Positions 44,125 to 52,044 of a stretch of 54,814 nt of DNA are shown in pieces (position 1 is the first letter of the stretch; the number at the start of each line of letters is the position of its first letter). The notes beneath the pieces were generated by a model. That model saw only the letters and a list, made by a program, of their open reading frames with translations. It made no database searches and had not been told where the DNA came from. The stretch covers positions 1-54,814 of the forward strand of contig JAEZQK010000106.1 in assembly GCA_023413135.1 (NCBI GenBank), given 5' to 3'. The translations under genes and the position numbers were made by a program. The DNA comes from Bacillota bacterium (lineage in GTDB: Bacteria > Bacillota > Clostridia > Christensenellales > Aristaeellaceae).

Positions 44125-46692
44125 GTGAAAAGACGGATTATTATTGGAATATTGATGGCCCTTTTATTATGCGGACTGTTGATGCCTTTCTTCTCCGTGT
44201 ATCCCCACATGAAGCTTCCCCAGGATGTAGCCGCCGCCTTTCCGACGGAAATCAGCGGTCTTTCGCTGATTGGGCAGGGGAATGGCGTTATGCCGGTATC
44301 GCTGATGCCGGCGTTTGAAAGTATCGATTTTCGCGGAAGCCTGCTGGGTACCGGCATGGTGCTTGCGCTGCTGGGCGGTTTGCTCAGCCTGTTTTTTCGC
44401 CGGGGCATAAGCCATATTTCCGCCGCAATGGGCGGCGCGGGCGCAATTTTGCTGTTTTTGTTTGCTTTTTATACCCAACAGCTGGACACAAGCCTACTGT
44501 ATGACGTGATGCTCACCGCCCAATGGTATGTGTGGGCTGTTTTCGTTGTCTCCCTATTCTTGTTTGGAATGGAACTGTGGCTATTAAAAGGTGAAAGTCC
44601 GTTGCCGCTTGGGGATAGGGGATGGCGGCTTGTTTCCGCCGTACTGTGCATGGCTGCGCTGTGCATGCTGCTGCTGCCTTTCGCGGTGGTTCAGGTGCCG
44701 GACGGTACCTTTTCCACCCCTGAAGAGGATGCGCTGGCCTCAAGGAGCCTTTTGGGCTGGCAGTGGCTTGTGGCGAAAGAGCCTCAGCTACAACAGATAG
44801 GTGCGGAGCAGAACGCATTTGCCGACCCTGCGTCATCAGGCGCAATGGCAAGCCTGGCCATATTAAGCGACAGCGGAAAGAACATCCAAAACCTGTTTAT
44901 GATCCCTACCTATAACGGGAGCGCACGCATGATGGCCATTGCGGCTTGCGCATTGCTGTTCATTGGGCTTGTGCTGCAGCTTATAAAAAGGGTGGACAGG
45001 TGGTTCCCCGCCTGTGTCATCACATTATCCGCTTTCATGCTCCTTTCGGAGGCCGTGGGGGCGCTTACGGTGGATGGGCAGTACCAGTTCCTGGGCGCCA
45101 TTTACCAGATGATGTTTATGGGGTTTGGCGGGTATACGCCAGCATTGCTTTTCATGGCGGCCACAGCGGTTTGCGCCGCTTCCGCCGCAGTCATGGGAAT
45201 ACTGCGGGCTAACGAACCGTATTTTGTCAACCCCATCCCGCCCAAAAAGCGGATGCTGACCGTAAGCATTTTCCTGGCTTCCGTTTCCACCGTTCTGCTT
45301 TTGACGCCAATATTCCAGGTGAACCTGTACACGCCAGGCAAGATCAACCAGGCGAACCCAGCCGTGTCCCGCCCCATGTCGGGGCTGGAGATGATCACCT
45401 TTCAAAAGCCGGATGCGCTGCTCAACCCTGCAAATTCCAGGGGCAAGCTGCTGTACGGGACGGAGCCGGCAGCCAATAACCTTACGGCGGATGACCTGCG
45501 TTCTTTGGTAAGTGGCACCCTAAACAAAATGGGGGCGGTGACCATCACCGCGCTGTTCATATCGCTGGCGGGGCTTGCACTTTTGTTTGGACGGTATCGA
45601 AACAAACGGGCCATTCTGGCGGTGCTCTTATCCGGCGGCGCGGTGCAGGCGCTGGCGGCGGTATTGTCCTTAGGAGCGCTGCCCAAGGATGTAGGCTTTT
45701 TCAGCGCGCTGGGCCCCTTGTACATCTCCATGGGCACCACGGCTTTCGCGTCATTTTTCACAGGCTTTATCGATAAGCAGGAACTGCCGAAAAAATACAA
45801 GCTGTTCCTGATGATGCTGCCTTTCCTGGTGGCTGTGCTCCTGTTTGCCTACCTGCCGCTTTCCGGCTGGCGCTATGCTTTTTACAACTACAAGCTGGGC
45901 TTGCCCATGGACCAGCAGGAGTATGTAGGCTTCAAGTGGTTTACCACCTTGTTCCAAAGCACGGCACAGCAGGCGGAGATCGGACGGGTGATGCGCAACA
46001 CCTTTGCCATGAGCGGCATTGGCCTTGCTACCAGCTGGCTGCCTGTAGCTTTTGCCATATTCCTGACTGAAATAAGAACCCGCTGGTTCAAGAAATTTGT
46101 GCAGATATTTACAACGCTGCCCAACTTCATCAGCTGGGTGCTTGTCTTCTCCTTCGCGCTGACCATCTTTTCGTTGGATACGGGCATCGTCAACAAGGTG
46201 CTGCTTAAGCTGAAGTTTATTCAGGAACCGATTGCCTATTTGAATTCCGGAGAGCACATCTGGCTGAAGATGTGGCTGTGGAACACCTGGAAGGGCCTTG
46301 GCTGGGGCGCCATCATGTACCTTGCGGCCATCGCGGGCATCGACCAGGAGCTGTATGAGGCGGCCAAGGTGGACGGTGCGGGGCGCTGGCGGCAAATTTA
46401 CCATATCACCATTCCGGGCCTTCTTCCCACCTTCTTTGTGCTGCTGCTTTTGTCCGTCTCCAACGTAGTGAATAACGGCATGGAGCAGTACCTGGTGTTC
46501 CAAAACGCCATGAACAAGAGCACCATTGAGGTTCTTGACCTGTATGTGTTCAATATCTCCCTTGGCACCAGAAGCTCCACCACCATTTCCATGGCCACGG
46601 CCATAGGCATTTTAAAATCCCTGGTATCCATCGCGCTGCTGTTTATGGCCAACAGCCTGAGCAAGCTGGTTCGTGGTGAATCCATTGTGTAA
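44125..46692 (+). CDS. Fused ABC permease: three four-helix modules plus LplB-like domain
   Basis: The 855-residue membrane protein is about 2.5 times the size of a normal permease. Its last ~290 residues are a standard LplB-type domain (LFAYLPLSGWRYAFYNYKLG, EAA loop EAAKVDGAGRWRQIYHITIP). The first ~560 hold three tandem units of about 170-200 residues. Each opens with a hydrophobic helix ending LLMPFFSV, LLLPFAVV or LLTPIFQV, then an extracytoplasmic loop with SGLSLI, SLLGWQWL or SGLEMI, then three helices. Their role is unknown. I chose GTG 44125 because AAAGGAG precedes it; the ATG at 44068 has no site. Confidence 0.85.
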   Translation: MKRRIIIGILMALLLCGLLMPFFSVYPHMKLPQDVAAAFPTEISGLSLIGQGNGVMPVSLMPAFESIDFRGSLLGTGMVLALLGGLLSLFFRRGISHISAAMGGAGAILLFLFAFYTQQLDTSLLYDVMLTAQWYVWAVFVVSLFLFGMELWLLKGESPLPLGDRGWRLVSAVLCMAALCMLLLPFAVVQVPDGTFSTPEEDALASRSLLGWQWLVAKEPQLQQIGAEQNAFADPASSGAMASLAILSDSGKNIQNLFMIPTYNGSARMMAIAACALLFIGLVLQLIKRVDRWFPACVITLSAFMLLSEAVGALTVDGQYQFLGAIYQMMFMGFGGYTPALLFMAATAVCAASAAVMGILRANEPYFVNPIPPKKRMLTVSIFLASVSTVLLLTPIFQVNLYTPGKINQANPAVSRPMSGLEMITFQKPDALLNPANSRGKLLYGTEPAANNLTADDLRSLVSGTLNKMGAVTITALFISLAGLALLFGRYRNKRAILAVLLSGGAVQALAAVLSLGALPKDVGFFSALGPLYISMGTTAFASFFTGFIDKQELPKKYKLFLMMLPFLVAVLLFAYLPLSGWRYAFYNYKLGLPMDQQEYVGFKWFTTLFQSTAQQAEIGRVMRNTFAMSGIGLATSWLPVAFAIFLTEIRTRWFKKFVQIFTTLPNFISWVLVFSFALTIFSLDTGIVNKVLLKLKFIQEPIAYLNSGEHIWLKMWLWNTWKGLGWGAIMYLAAIAGIDQELYEAAKVDGAGRWRQIYHITIPGLLPTFFVLLLLSVSNVVNNGMEQYLVFQNAMNKSTIEVLDLYVFNISLGTRSSTTISMATAIGILKSLVSIALLFMANSLSKLVRGESIV

Positions 46693-46710
46693 GGAAAGGG
46701 GGCGGGCCGC

Positions 46711-47652
46711 ATGATTCTTTCGGTAAAGAAGGCACGCGCGGCGCGGGGCAGGCAAAGGATACGCCTGACTCTGGGTGACGCTGTGTTCAACATAATCAAT
46801 TATGGCTTCTTTGGCCTGTTTACGCTGATTTGCCTGTTTCCGTTTTACTACCTTTTCATCAACACCATTTCGGATAACCAACTGGTATCCCTGGGGCAGA
46901 TATTGTTTTATCCCAGGAACATCCATTTTGAAAACTATGTGCAGGTGCTGAAGATACAGGGCTTGGCAGACGCGGCCATCGTCTCCGTGGCAAGAACGGT
47001 GCTGGGCACATTATGGACGGTAGGCGGCAGCGCATTCTTAGGGTATCTTGTCACCAAAAAGGAAATGTGGCACCGCAAGCTGTTTTACCGGCTGATCATC
47101 ATCACCATGTACTTTAACGCCGGATTGATCCCCTGGTATATGAATATGCGCTCCCTGGGTTTTCTGGACAGCTTCTGGGCATATGTCATCCCGGGTCTGG
47201 TATCGCCTTACAATGTCATTCTTGTGAAAACATTTATAGAAAGCGTGCCCTCCTCCCTGGAGGAAAGCGCAAATTTGGACGGGGCGGGGTACACCACATC
47301 CTTTTTCCGGGTGATATTGCCGCTCATCACTCCCATTATCGCCACACTGGCCATATTCAGCGCTGTGGATCAATGGAACAGGTTCATCGATACCATTGTT
47401 TTGATGCCCGGCGGCAAAAATTACACGCTGCAGTACGTGCTCTACAAATACCAAAGCGAGGCAGCGTCTCTTGCGGCGCTGATGCGCACCACCCAGGATT
47501 CCGCTTCCATTGCCAACCTTTCCACCAAACAGACGGCTTTGTCCGTTCGTATGACCGTATCCATGGTAGTAGTGGCCCCGGTGCTGTTGGTCTATCCATA
47601 CTTCCAGAAGTTTTTTGTCAAAGGCATCATGATCGGTGCCGTCAAGGGGTAA
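46711..47652 (+). CDS. Carbohydrate ABC transporter permease, partner of fused permease
   Basis: The 313-residue six-helix permease of the YtcP/MalG type has the EAA loop EESANLDGAGYTTSFFRVIL and the C-terminal FVKGIMIGAVKG. It begins 18 bases after the fused permease with AAAGGGGGC upstream. It pairs with the LplB-like domain of the fusion protein. No ATPase is encoded in the operon. Confidence 0.93.
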   Translation: MILSVKKARAARGRQRIRLTLGDAVFNIINYGFFGLFTLICLFPFYYLFINTISDNQLVSLGQILFYPRNIHFENYVQVLKIQGLADAAIVSVARTVLGTLWTVGGSAFLGYLVTKKEMWHRKLFYRLIIITMYFNAGLIPWYMNMRSLGFLDSFWAYVIPGLVSPYNVILVKTFIESVPSSLEESANLDGAGYTTSFFRVILPLITPIIATLAIFSAVDQWNRFIDTIVLMPGGKNYTLQYVLYKYQSEAASLAALMRTTQDSASIANLSTKQTALSVRMTVSMVVVAPVLLVYPYFQKFFVKGIMIGAVKG

Positions 47653-47707
47653 CGATTGTACCCGGCAGAGAAAAGTGCCGGTACAAATATAAAGGAGGGA
47701 CTCTTGT

Positions 47708-49417
47708 ATGTGTAAACTTGGGAAGCTTCTTGCAATGACGCTCGTACTGGCCATGCTGATGAGCATGACCGGCTTAACGGCCATTGCGCAAGCGGAAACC
47801 TATCGTGAACCCATTACCATCACCGTTTTTGACGAACTGGCCAACTTTGCCGGCGAACAGCCGGGCTGGTTTGGCAAGATCCTCAAGGACAAGTTCAACA
47901 TTACCATGAACATCATCTCCACCAACCTGGATCAAAACGCCTACCAGACCAGGATGGCTTCCGGCGATCTGGGCGACATGGTCATGTTCGGCGCTGCCGG
48001 CGACCATCTGGTCAACGCCATCAACGCCAACATGCTCCTGGACTGGGAAGAGATTGGCTACGAGGAATATGAGAACATCAACGCCTATACCAAGGAGGCC
48101 ATGGCGAAGATCTCCACCTTTGTGAAGAACGCCACCGGCAAGGAAGGCGTGTGGGGCTTTGGCCAGGATATCGGCTATGACAGGGAAGGCTGGGACGTTG
48201 TGATCGAACCCAACTACGGTGCCCAGGTGCGCTGGGATGCCTATGTGAAGGCCGGCTATCCCAAGCTGGAAACCATCGACGACCTGGTGCCCTTCCTAAA
48301 GGCATTGCAGGAAGCCGTTCCTGTTAACGACAAGGGTGAAAAGGTGTATGCTTATGGCGGATTCCCGGATTGGGAAGACTGCGTCATGAAATTCACCTGG
48401 GACCTGATGACCTGGTATGGCTATTCCGAGCAGGATTTCCTGGGCGTGAACTGGGCCACAGGCGATGTGGTGAACCCCCTGGAAGAAAGCAGCCTGTACA
48501 AGAAGATGCTGTCCGTCAACAACAAGCTGTATCGGGAAGGCTTGTTCGACCCCGAGTCCATCAGCCAAAACTTTGACGCCTATTCCCTCAAGGTGGATGC
48601 CGGCCGGTACCTGATGGGCCTGTGGGGCTGGAAGATGAAGGCCTACAATACCCAGGAGCGCATGGATCAGGGCATCGGCTTTGTGACCATGGGCCTGAAG
48701 GACGATGCGCCTGTTGTTTCCGGCACGGCCCCCTTTGGCGGCGAGCGCGTATGGGCCATCGGCGCCAACTGCAAGTATCCCGAGCGGGTTCTGGAACTGA
48801 TCGACTGGCTCTGCTCCACCGAAGGCATCATGACCTATCACAACGGTCCCCAGGGCCTGACCTGGGACTATGACGAAAACGGCCAGCCCTACGGCACCGA
48901 ATTTGGCTGGAAGGCTTGGAAGGATGAGATGAACACCGACGTCCCCGCTGAATTCGGCGGCGGCAAGTATTCCGACGGCAAGTGCGCGCTGAACAACACC
49001 ACCATCCTGCTCAACGCCATCGATCCCGAGGGAGGCTTCTGCTACAATCATGACGCGTGGCCGGATGGCATTGCCAAGCTGCAAAACACCTTGATGGATG
49101 AGTGGAGCGAGAAGTACGCCAGCGGCGCCAAGACCGGCGTGGAGTACCTGCGCCAGACGGGCCGCTTCTCCCTGCATCCGGCGACCCAATACGCCATCGC
49201 CGACAGGCCGGAAGACATCAAGACCAAGCGTGCCCAGCTTGCTCCCGTTATGAAGGAATACAGCTGGAAGTGCGTATACGCCCAGAGCGATGAAGAGTTT
49301 GAAACCCTGTGGAAGGAAATGGTCGACAAGTGCAAGGCTTTCGGCTATGATGACGTTGTGAACTTCTACATGGGCGAGATCCAAAATAAGCTGGCTGCCA
49401 TCAAGGAAGGCAAGTAA
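47708..49417 (+). CDS. Extracellular solute-binding protein (LipO-like)
   Basis: The 569-residue binding protein has a signal peptide (LGKLLAMTLVLAMLMSMTG, cleavage near AIAQAE) but no lipobox; the only nearby Cys is residue 2. The mature part shows the family 1 fold (ITITVFDELANFAGEQPGWF; LGDMVMFGAAGDHLVNAI). It starts at ATG 47708 with AAAGGAGGG upstream, 55 bases after the permease, and a terminator follows at 49479. It supplies the third importer of the window; the size suggests an oligosaccharide ligand. Confidence 0.92.
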   Translation: MCKLGKLLAMTLVLAMLMSMTGLTAIAQAETYREPITITVFDELANFAGEQPGWFGKILKDKFNITMNIISTNLDQNAYQTRMASGDLGDMVMFGAAGDHLVNAINANMLLDWEEIGYEEYENINAYTKEAMAKISTFVKNATGKEGVWGFGQDIGYDREGWDVVIEPNYGAQVRWDAYVKAGYPKLETIDDLVPFLKALQEAVPVNDKGEKVYAYGGFPDWEDCVMKFTWDLMTWYGYSEQDFLGVNWATGDVVNPLEESSLYKKMLSVNNKLYREGLFDPESISQNFDAYSLKVDAGRYLMGLWGWKMKAYNTQERMDQGIGFVTMGLKDDAPVVSGTAPFGGERVWAIGANCKYPERVLELIDWLCSTEGIMTYHNGPQGLTWDYDENGQPYGTEFGWKAWKDEMNTDVPAEFGGGKYSDGKCALNNTTILLNAIDPEGGFCYNHDAWPDGIAKLQNTLMDEWSEKYASGAKTGVEYLRQTGRFSLHPATQYAIADRPEDIKTKRAQLAPVMKEYSWKCVYAQSDEEFETLWKEMVDKCKAFGYDDVVNFYMGEIQNKLAAIKEGK

Positions 49418-49478
49418 TAGCATCGCAGATGCATGACTGCTTTTCAGTGGCATCCGCTTAAAGACTACCAATGAAACG

Positions 49479-49519
49479 GCCCCCATGCTGCATAAAGCGG
49501 TATGGGGGCTTACTTTTTT
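49479..49519 (+). terminator. Terminator of the fused-permease operon (related family, copy 1)
   Basis: GCCCCCAT (49479-49486) pairs with ATGGGGGC (49502-49509), followed by TTACTTTTTT. Sequence, loop and upstream flank (CCAATGAAA) resemble the terminators at 51233 and 52858. Confidence 0.9.
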
Positions 49520-49614
49520 AGATGTCGGCTGTAATGTGACCAGACCGTCTTGTTTTTTTCCTTCCGGCTATCATATGCCGCGGCAGTGAAGCCAATAAGC
49601 ATACGGCGCCGTAG

Positions 49615-49633
49615 GGGCGATCATTAATCGCCC
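49615..49633. repeat. Small dispersed palindrome
   Basis: GGGCGAT (49615-49621) and ATCGCCC (49627-49633) with a 5-base loop; the whole word GGGCGATCATTAATCGCCC differs at three positions from the palindrome at 3266-3284. Confidence 0.6.
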
Positions 49634-49716
49634 GCAATACACCGGCGATCGATAGGCCGGAGGAATGTATGTTAACCCGAAAACAGTATTGTTTGAGCTG
49701 GTATCACAGTAAAATG

Positions 49717-49745
49717 TTGGATTTTAGTATGTCTTGTGATATGAT
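49717..49745 (+). promoter_or_regulatory. Promoter of HAD hydrolase gene
   Basis: TTGGAT (49717-49722), 17-base spacer, TATGAT (49740-49745), 36 bases before the start codon. Confidence 0.75.
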
Positions 49746-49781
49746 CAGTATTATTGTGAAGATACAAAGGATGGGTGAAGG

Positions 49782-50462
49782 ATGATCAAAGCTGTTATAT
49801 TCGACCTGTTCGAGACGCTCATCACGGAATGGGGTCATGAGAAATACACCAAGCGAAAGATCAGCGAGGACCTTGGCCTGGACTATGAACTGTTCAACCA
49901 GTATTGGGAAGAGAATGCGTACGGCAGGTATCAAGGCAAAGTCAGCTTCGAAGAGTCTATCCAATATGTTTGTAAACGATGCGGCGTAACGCTTGCGCCA
50001 GATCAGCTTGCTTACGTGACTGGCAGACGTATGTCCACAAAGGCCGCCTGCTTCGATTGCATAGATTCTGAGGTGATTGCGCTTCTGCAGGAACTAAAAA
50101 CGCACGGAATCCGCCTGGCCATACTTAGCAATTGTTCGTCGGAAGAAGTCACAACCATCCGGCAGAGCCACCTTTGTTCCTTCTTCGATACGCTTGTTCT
50201 TTCTTACGAAGCCGGCTTGTCGAAGCCGGATCTTCTAATATACAGGAAGGTACTTGAGGGATTGCACCTTACGGCTGAGGAGTGTCTTTTTGCCGGCGAT
50301 GGCGGCAGCAATGAGCTGGAAGGCGCCCGCGCGGCCGGCATGGCTGCAGTGCAAGCCAAATGGTATACCAACCGCCACCCAATTAAGCGGGACAGCATGG
50401 AAGGCTTCGGGACTGCGGAGAGGCCGATGGAGCTGATGGATTTCATAACTGCGCCGCAGTAA
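49782..50462 (+). CDS. HAD-superfamily hydrolase (subfamily IA)
   Basis: The 226-residue HAD hydrolase has nucleophile region AVIFDLFETL, a helical cap (about 15-90), motif II LAILSNCSSEE, the lysine in GLSKPDLLIY and motif III FAGDGGSNELEGARAAGM. The second Asp of the usual DxD is replaced, as the motif reads DLFE, seen in some dehalogenase-like members. Substrate unknown; a small phosphate ester or organohalide-like compound is typical. It starts at ATG 49782 with GGGTGAAGG upstream. It is monocistronic with its own promoter. Confidence 0.88.
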   Translation: MIKAVIFDLFETLITEWGHEKYTKRKISEDLGLDYELFNQYWEENAYGRYQGKVSFEESIQYVCKRCGVTLAPDQLAYVTGRRMSTKAACFDCIDSEVIALLQELKTHGIRLAILSNCSSEEVTTIRQSHLCSFFDTLVLSYEAGLSKPDLLIYRKVLEGLHLTAEECLFAGDGGSNELEGARAAGMAAVQAKWYTNRHPIKRDSMEGFGTAERPMELMDFITAPQ

Positions 50463-50543
50463 TACTGGACATGATCATTGTTAAGTCTTTTATTCGCCTT
50501 GTGATGCTATCAAACATACATGCATCGATGGGTTTGATTCAGG

Positions 50544-50625
50544 GTGGGGGCTTGCTCCCGCCGCATGCAGCGATGCTATGCTGATCTGCCTATGCTTGGT
50601 ACGGACGGCGGGAGCAAACCCCCGC
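50544..50625. repeat. Long inverted repeat between single genes
   Basis: A 20-base arm at 50544-50563 (GGGGGCTTGCTCCCGCCG core) pairs with 50606-50625 (CGGCGGGAGCAAACCCCC core) with two mismatches and a 42-base loop. Not T-rich, so it is a REP or MITE-like element rather than a standard terminator. No other copy is in the window. Confidence 0.65.
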
Positions 50626-50742
50626 CTACACTTATCCTGCGAAGATGGTATGGTATATGTCCAAAGATAACGTCAACGATGCAATAATCTCGAATTGGTA
50701 TGAATTCATAAAGATATATGTCAAAACAGGGGGATGGTACCA

Positions 50743-51222
50743 ATGGGGTGCTCTGTGCATTGCAAGGAAACGGGAGCCTGCTGCGGGAATAGGGATGTGG
50801 ACCTTGTCTGTTCATGGTTGAACGAATTGATGACCGTGCATCAGGCAAACCCGGCAATGGGGATGGAGGATGCCATCAAAAAGTGCAGTAAAACGCATTA
50901 TGACTCACTTGGCATGGATGAAATAATGAAGCCTTTCATCGGCCAGCCGGAAGCGTTTTATGGCTTCCTCCACGAGAAATGGAATTGGATCGTGACCATT
51001 GACCCGGATGGGAAGCGTATCATCGCCGACGAGAATAAGGCGCAGTGTGTTTGCCCGCTTAAGCGGGCGGGAGCGGTCCATACACCCAACCTGTGCAACT
51101 GCTCGGAGGGCTTTGCGGAGCGGATGTTCTCCAAAGTATTTGCAAGGCCGGTGAAGGCCAGGGTCGTGGAGTCTGTGCTGCGCGGCGGCAAGCATTGTGT
51201 GTATGAGATCATACTGGAATAA
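50743..51222 (+). CDS. Cysteine-rich protein with V4R-like C-terminus, function unknown
   Basis: The 159-residue protein is rich in Cys: an N-terminal C-x3-C-x5-CC cluster, then CVC and CNC in the middle, and a final conserved Cys. From CNCSEGFAERMF to GGKHCVYEIIL the spacing resembles V4R (4-vinyl reductase) domains, which bind small hydrocarbons or metals; that is a family resemblance, not proof. Zinc or iron-sulfur binding is plausible. I chose ATG 50743 because AGGGGG lies 9 bases upstream; ATG 50734 lies directly against that site. No signal peptide or membrane helix. Confidence 0.6.
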   Translation: MGCSVHCKETGACCGNRDVDLVCSWLNELMTVHQANPAMGMEDAIKKCSKTHYDSLGMDEIMKPFIGQPEAFYGFLHEKWNWIVTIDPDGKRIIADENKAQCVCPLKRAGAVHTPNLCNCSEGFAERMFSKVFARPVKARVVESVLRGGKHCVYEIILE

Positions 51223-51232
51223 TCAATGAAAA

Positions 51233-51271
51233 GCCCCCCATGCCGTGAAAGCGGCATGGGGCAAATTTTTT
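51233..51271 (+). terminator. Terminator of the Cys-rich gene (related family, copy 2)
   Basis: GCCCCCCATGCCG (51233-51245) pairs with CGGCATGGGGC (51252-51262), loop TGAAAG, then AAATTTTTT. It is the most regular member of the three look-alike terminators. Confidence 0.92.
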
Positions 51272-51379
51272 GAGGAGAATCCTGTTATCGCTAATCCGAT
51301 CATGGGCCAGTATGGTAATTAAGCTTGCAGAAGCAGGAAAAGTACCCGTCCAGACAGCCAAAATCTGGAGGGGTGTTTT

Positions 51380-51462
51380 TATGGTCATATGCTTGACTTG
51401 TATGCTACTCAGGTATATAATGTGACCATAATACAGTTGACCAAATGAGAAATATGGTCAAC
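51380..51462. promoter_or_regulatory. Two inverted-repeat operators around the membrane-protein promoter
   Basis: TATGGTCA (51380-51387) and TGACCATA (51423-51430) are exact complements that bracket the promoter. GTTGACCA (51436-51443) and TGGTCAAC (51455-51462) are a second exact pair just upstream of the ribosome site. All four share the core TGACC/GGTCA. The TetR regulator encoded at 52045 is the natural candidate to bind. Confidence 0.75.
51393..51421 (+). promoter_or_regulatory. Strong promoter of the DUF1772-like gene
   Basis: TTGACT (51393-51398), 17-base spacer, TATAAT (51416-51421), 57 bases before the start codon, enclosed by TGACC/GGTCA operator arms. Confidence 0.85.
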
Positions 51463-51477
51463 ATAAGGAGGATTGTT

Positions 51478-51927
51478 ATGTCTGCCAAAATGGTGACCCA
51501 ACTCGTTCTTCTAGGCTCCGCCGGTCTTTTCACTGGGCTCCTGCTGTTTGTAGCTGATGTACTGCAAAGGATCTACAACGACATGACCGAAAGAGAATTC
51601 GCCCGTTTCTTGCCATTGCAATTTAAGCGCGGAGGATATTCCGTGTTTGCTGTGGCCTCGCAAAGTATCCCTTTCTTTGGCATATTCATCTACCCAATCT
51701 TCTTTGGGTTTGGCGATGTGCTCTTCCTTGCCGGGCTTTTCGTATTTAATCTGTCGATTGTGGCGTCCAGATTTACTACCACATCGCTATACAAGAAAAT
51801 TCTGGAGACTGATTCTGGCGATGCTGCGAAACTGAACATGCATCGCAAGGCTCTTGGGCGGGGCAACTCCCTGCGCGCACCCATTGCTTTGGCGGGATTC
51901 ATACTGATGCTTGCTTCCTTGCTATAA
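51478..51927 (+). CDS. Four-helix membrane protein, DUF1772-like
   Basis: The 149-residue protein has about four membrane helices: near 4-25, 55-80, 80-100 and 130-148. The layout, with an RxxRxxxxxNxxRAP-like stretch before the last helix (MHRKALGRGNSLRAP), resembles DUF1772/anthrone-oxygenase-like integral proteins, but I am not certain. I chose ATG 51478 because AAGGAGG lies 7 bases upstream; ATG 51445 overlaps the operator. Its promoter is surrounded by TetR-type operators, and the TetR gene starts 118 bases after its stop, so this is probably an induced efflux- or detoxification-type gene. Confidence 0.65.
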   Translation: MSAKMVTQLVLLGSAGLFTGLLLFVADVLQRIYNDMTEREFARFLPLQFKRGGYSVFAVASQSIPFFGIFIYPIFFGFGDVLFLAGLFVFNLSIVASRFTTTSLYKKILETDSGDAAKLNMHRKALGRGNSLRAPIALAGFILMLASLL

Positions 51928-51952
51928 CGTGCCGATGGGCGTGGATGTTCAC

Positions 51953-51981
51953 TGGACAAGGCCGGGCGTGCCATATATAAT
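51953..51981 (+). promoter_or_regulatory. Promoter of TetR gene
   Basis: TGGACA (51953-51958), 17-base spacer, TATAAT (51976-51981), 64 bases before the start codon. Confidence 0.7.
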
Positions 51982-52044
51982 TGTGTAATGGACTGCGCCC
52001 GGCATTTTGGGCAAAAGCGTGGTTTGATCGGGAGGAACATCTCA

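Larger units (their letters stand above)
49418..49781. other. 364-base gene-free region
   Basis: It contains the importer terminator (49479-49519), the small palindrome at 49615-49633 and a good promoter for the HAD gene. The rest holds nothing recognisable. Confidence 0.6.

Noticed and set aside
49704..49964. An 86-codon minus-strand frame
   Set aside because: Overlaps the HAD gene and its promoter in antisense, without a ribosome site.
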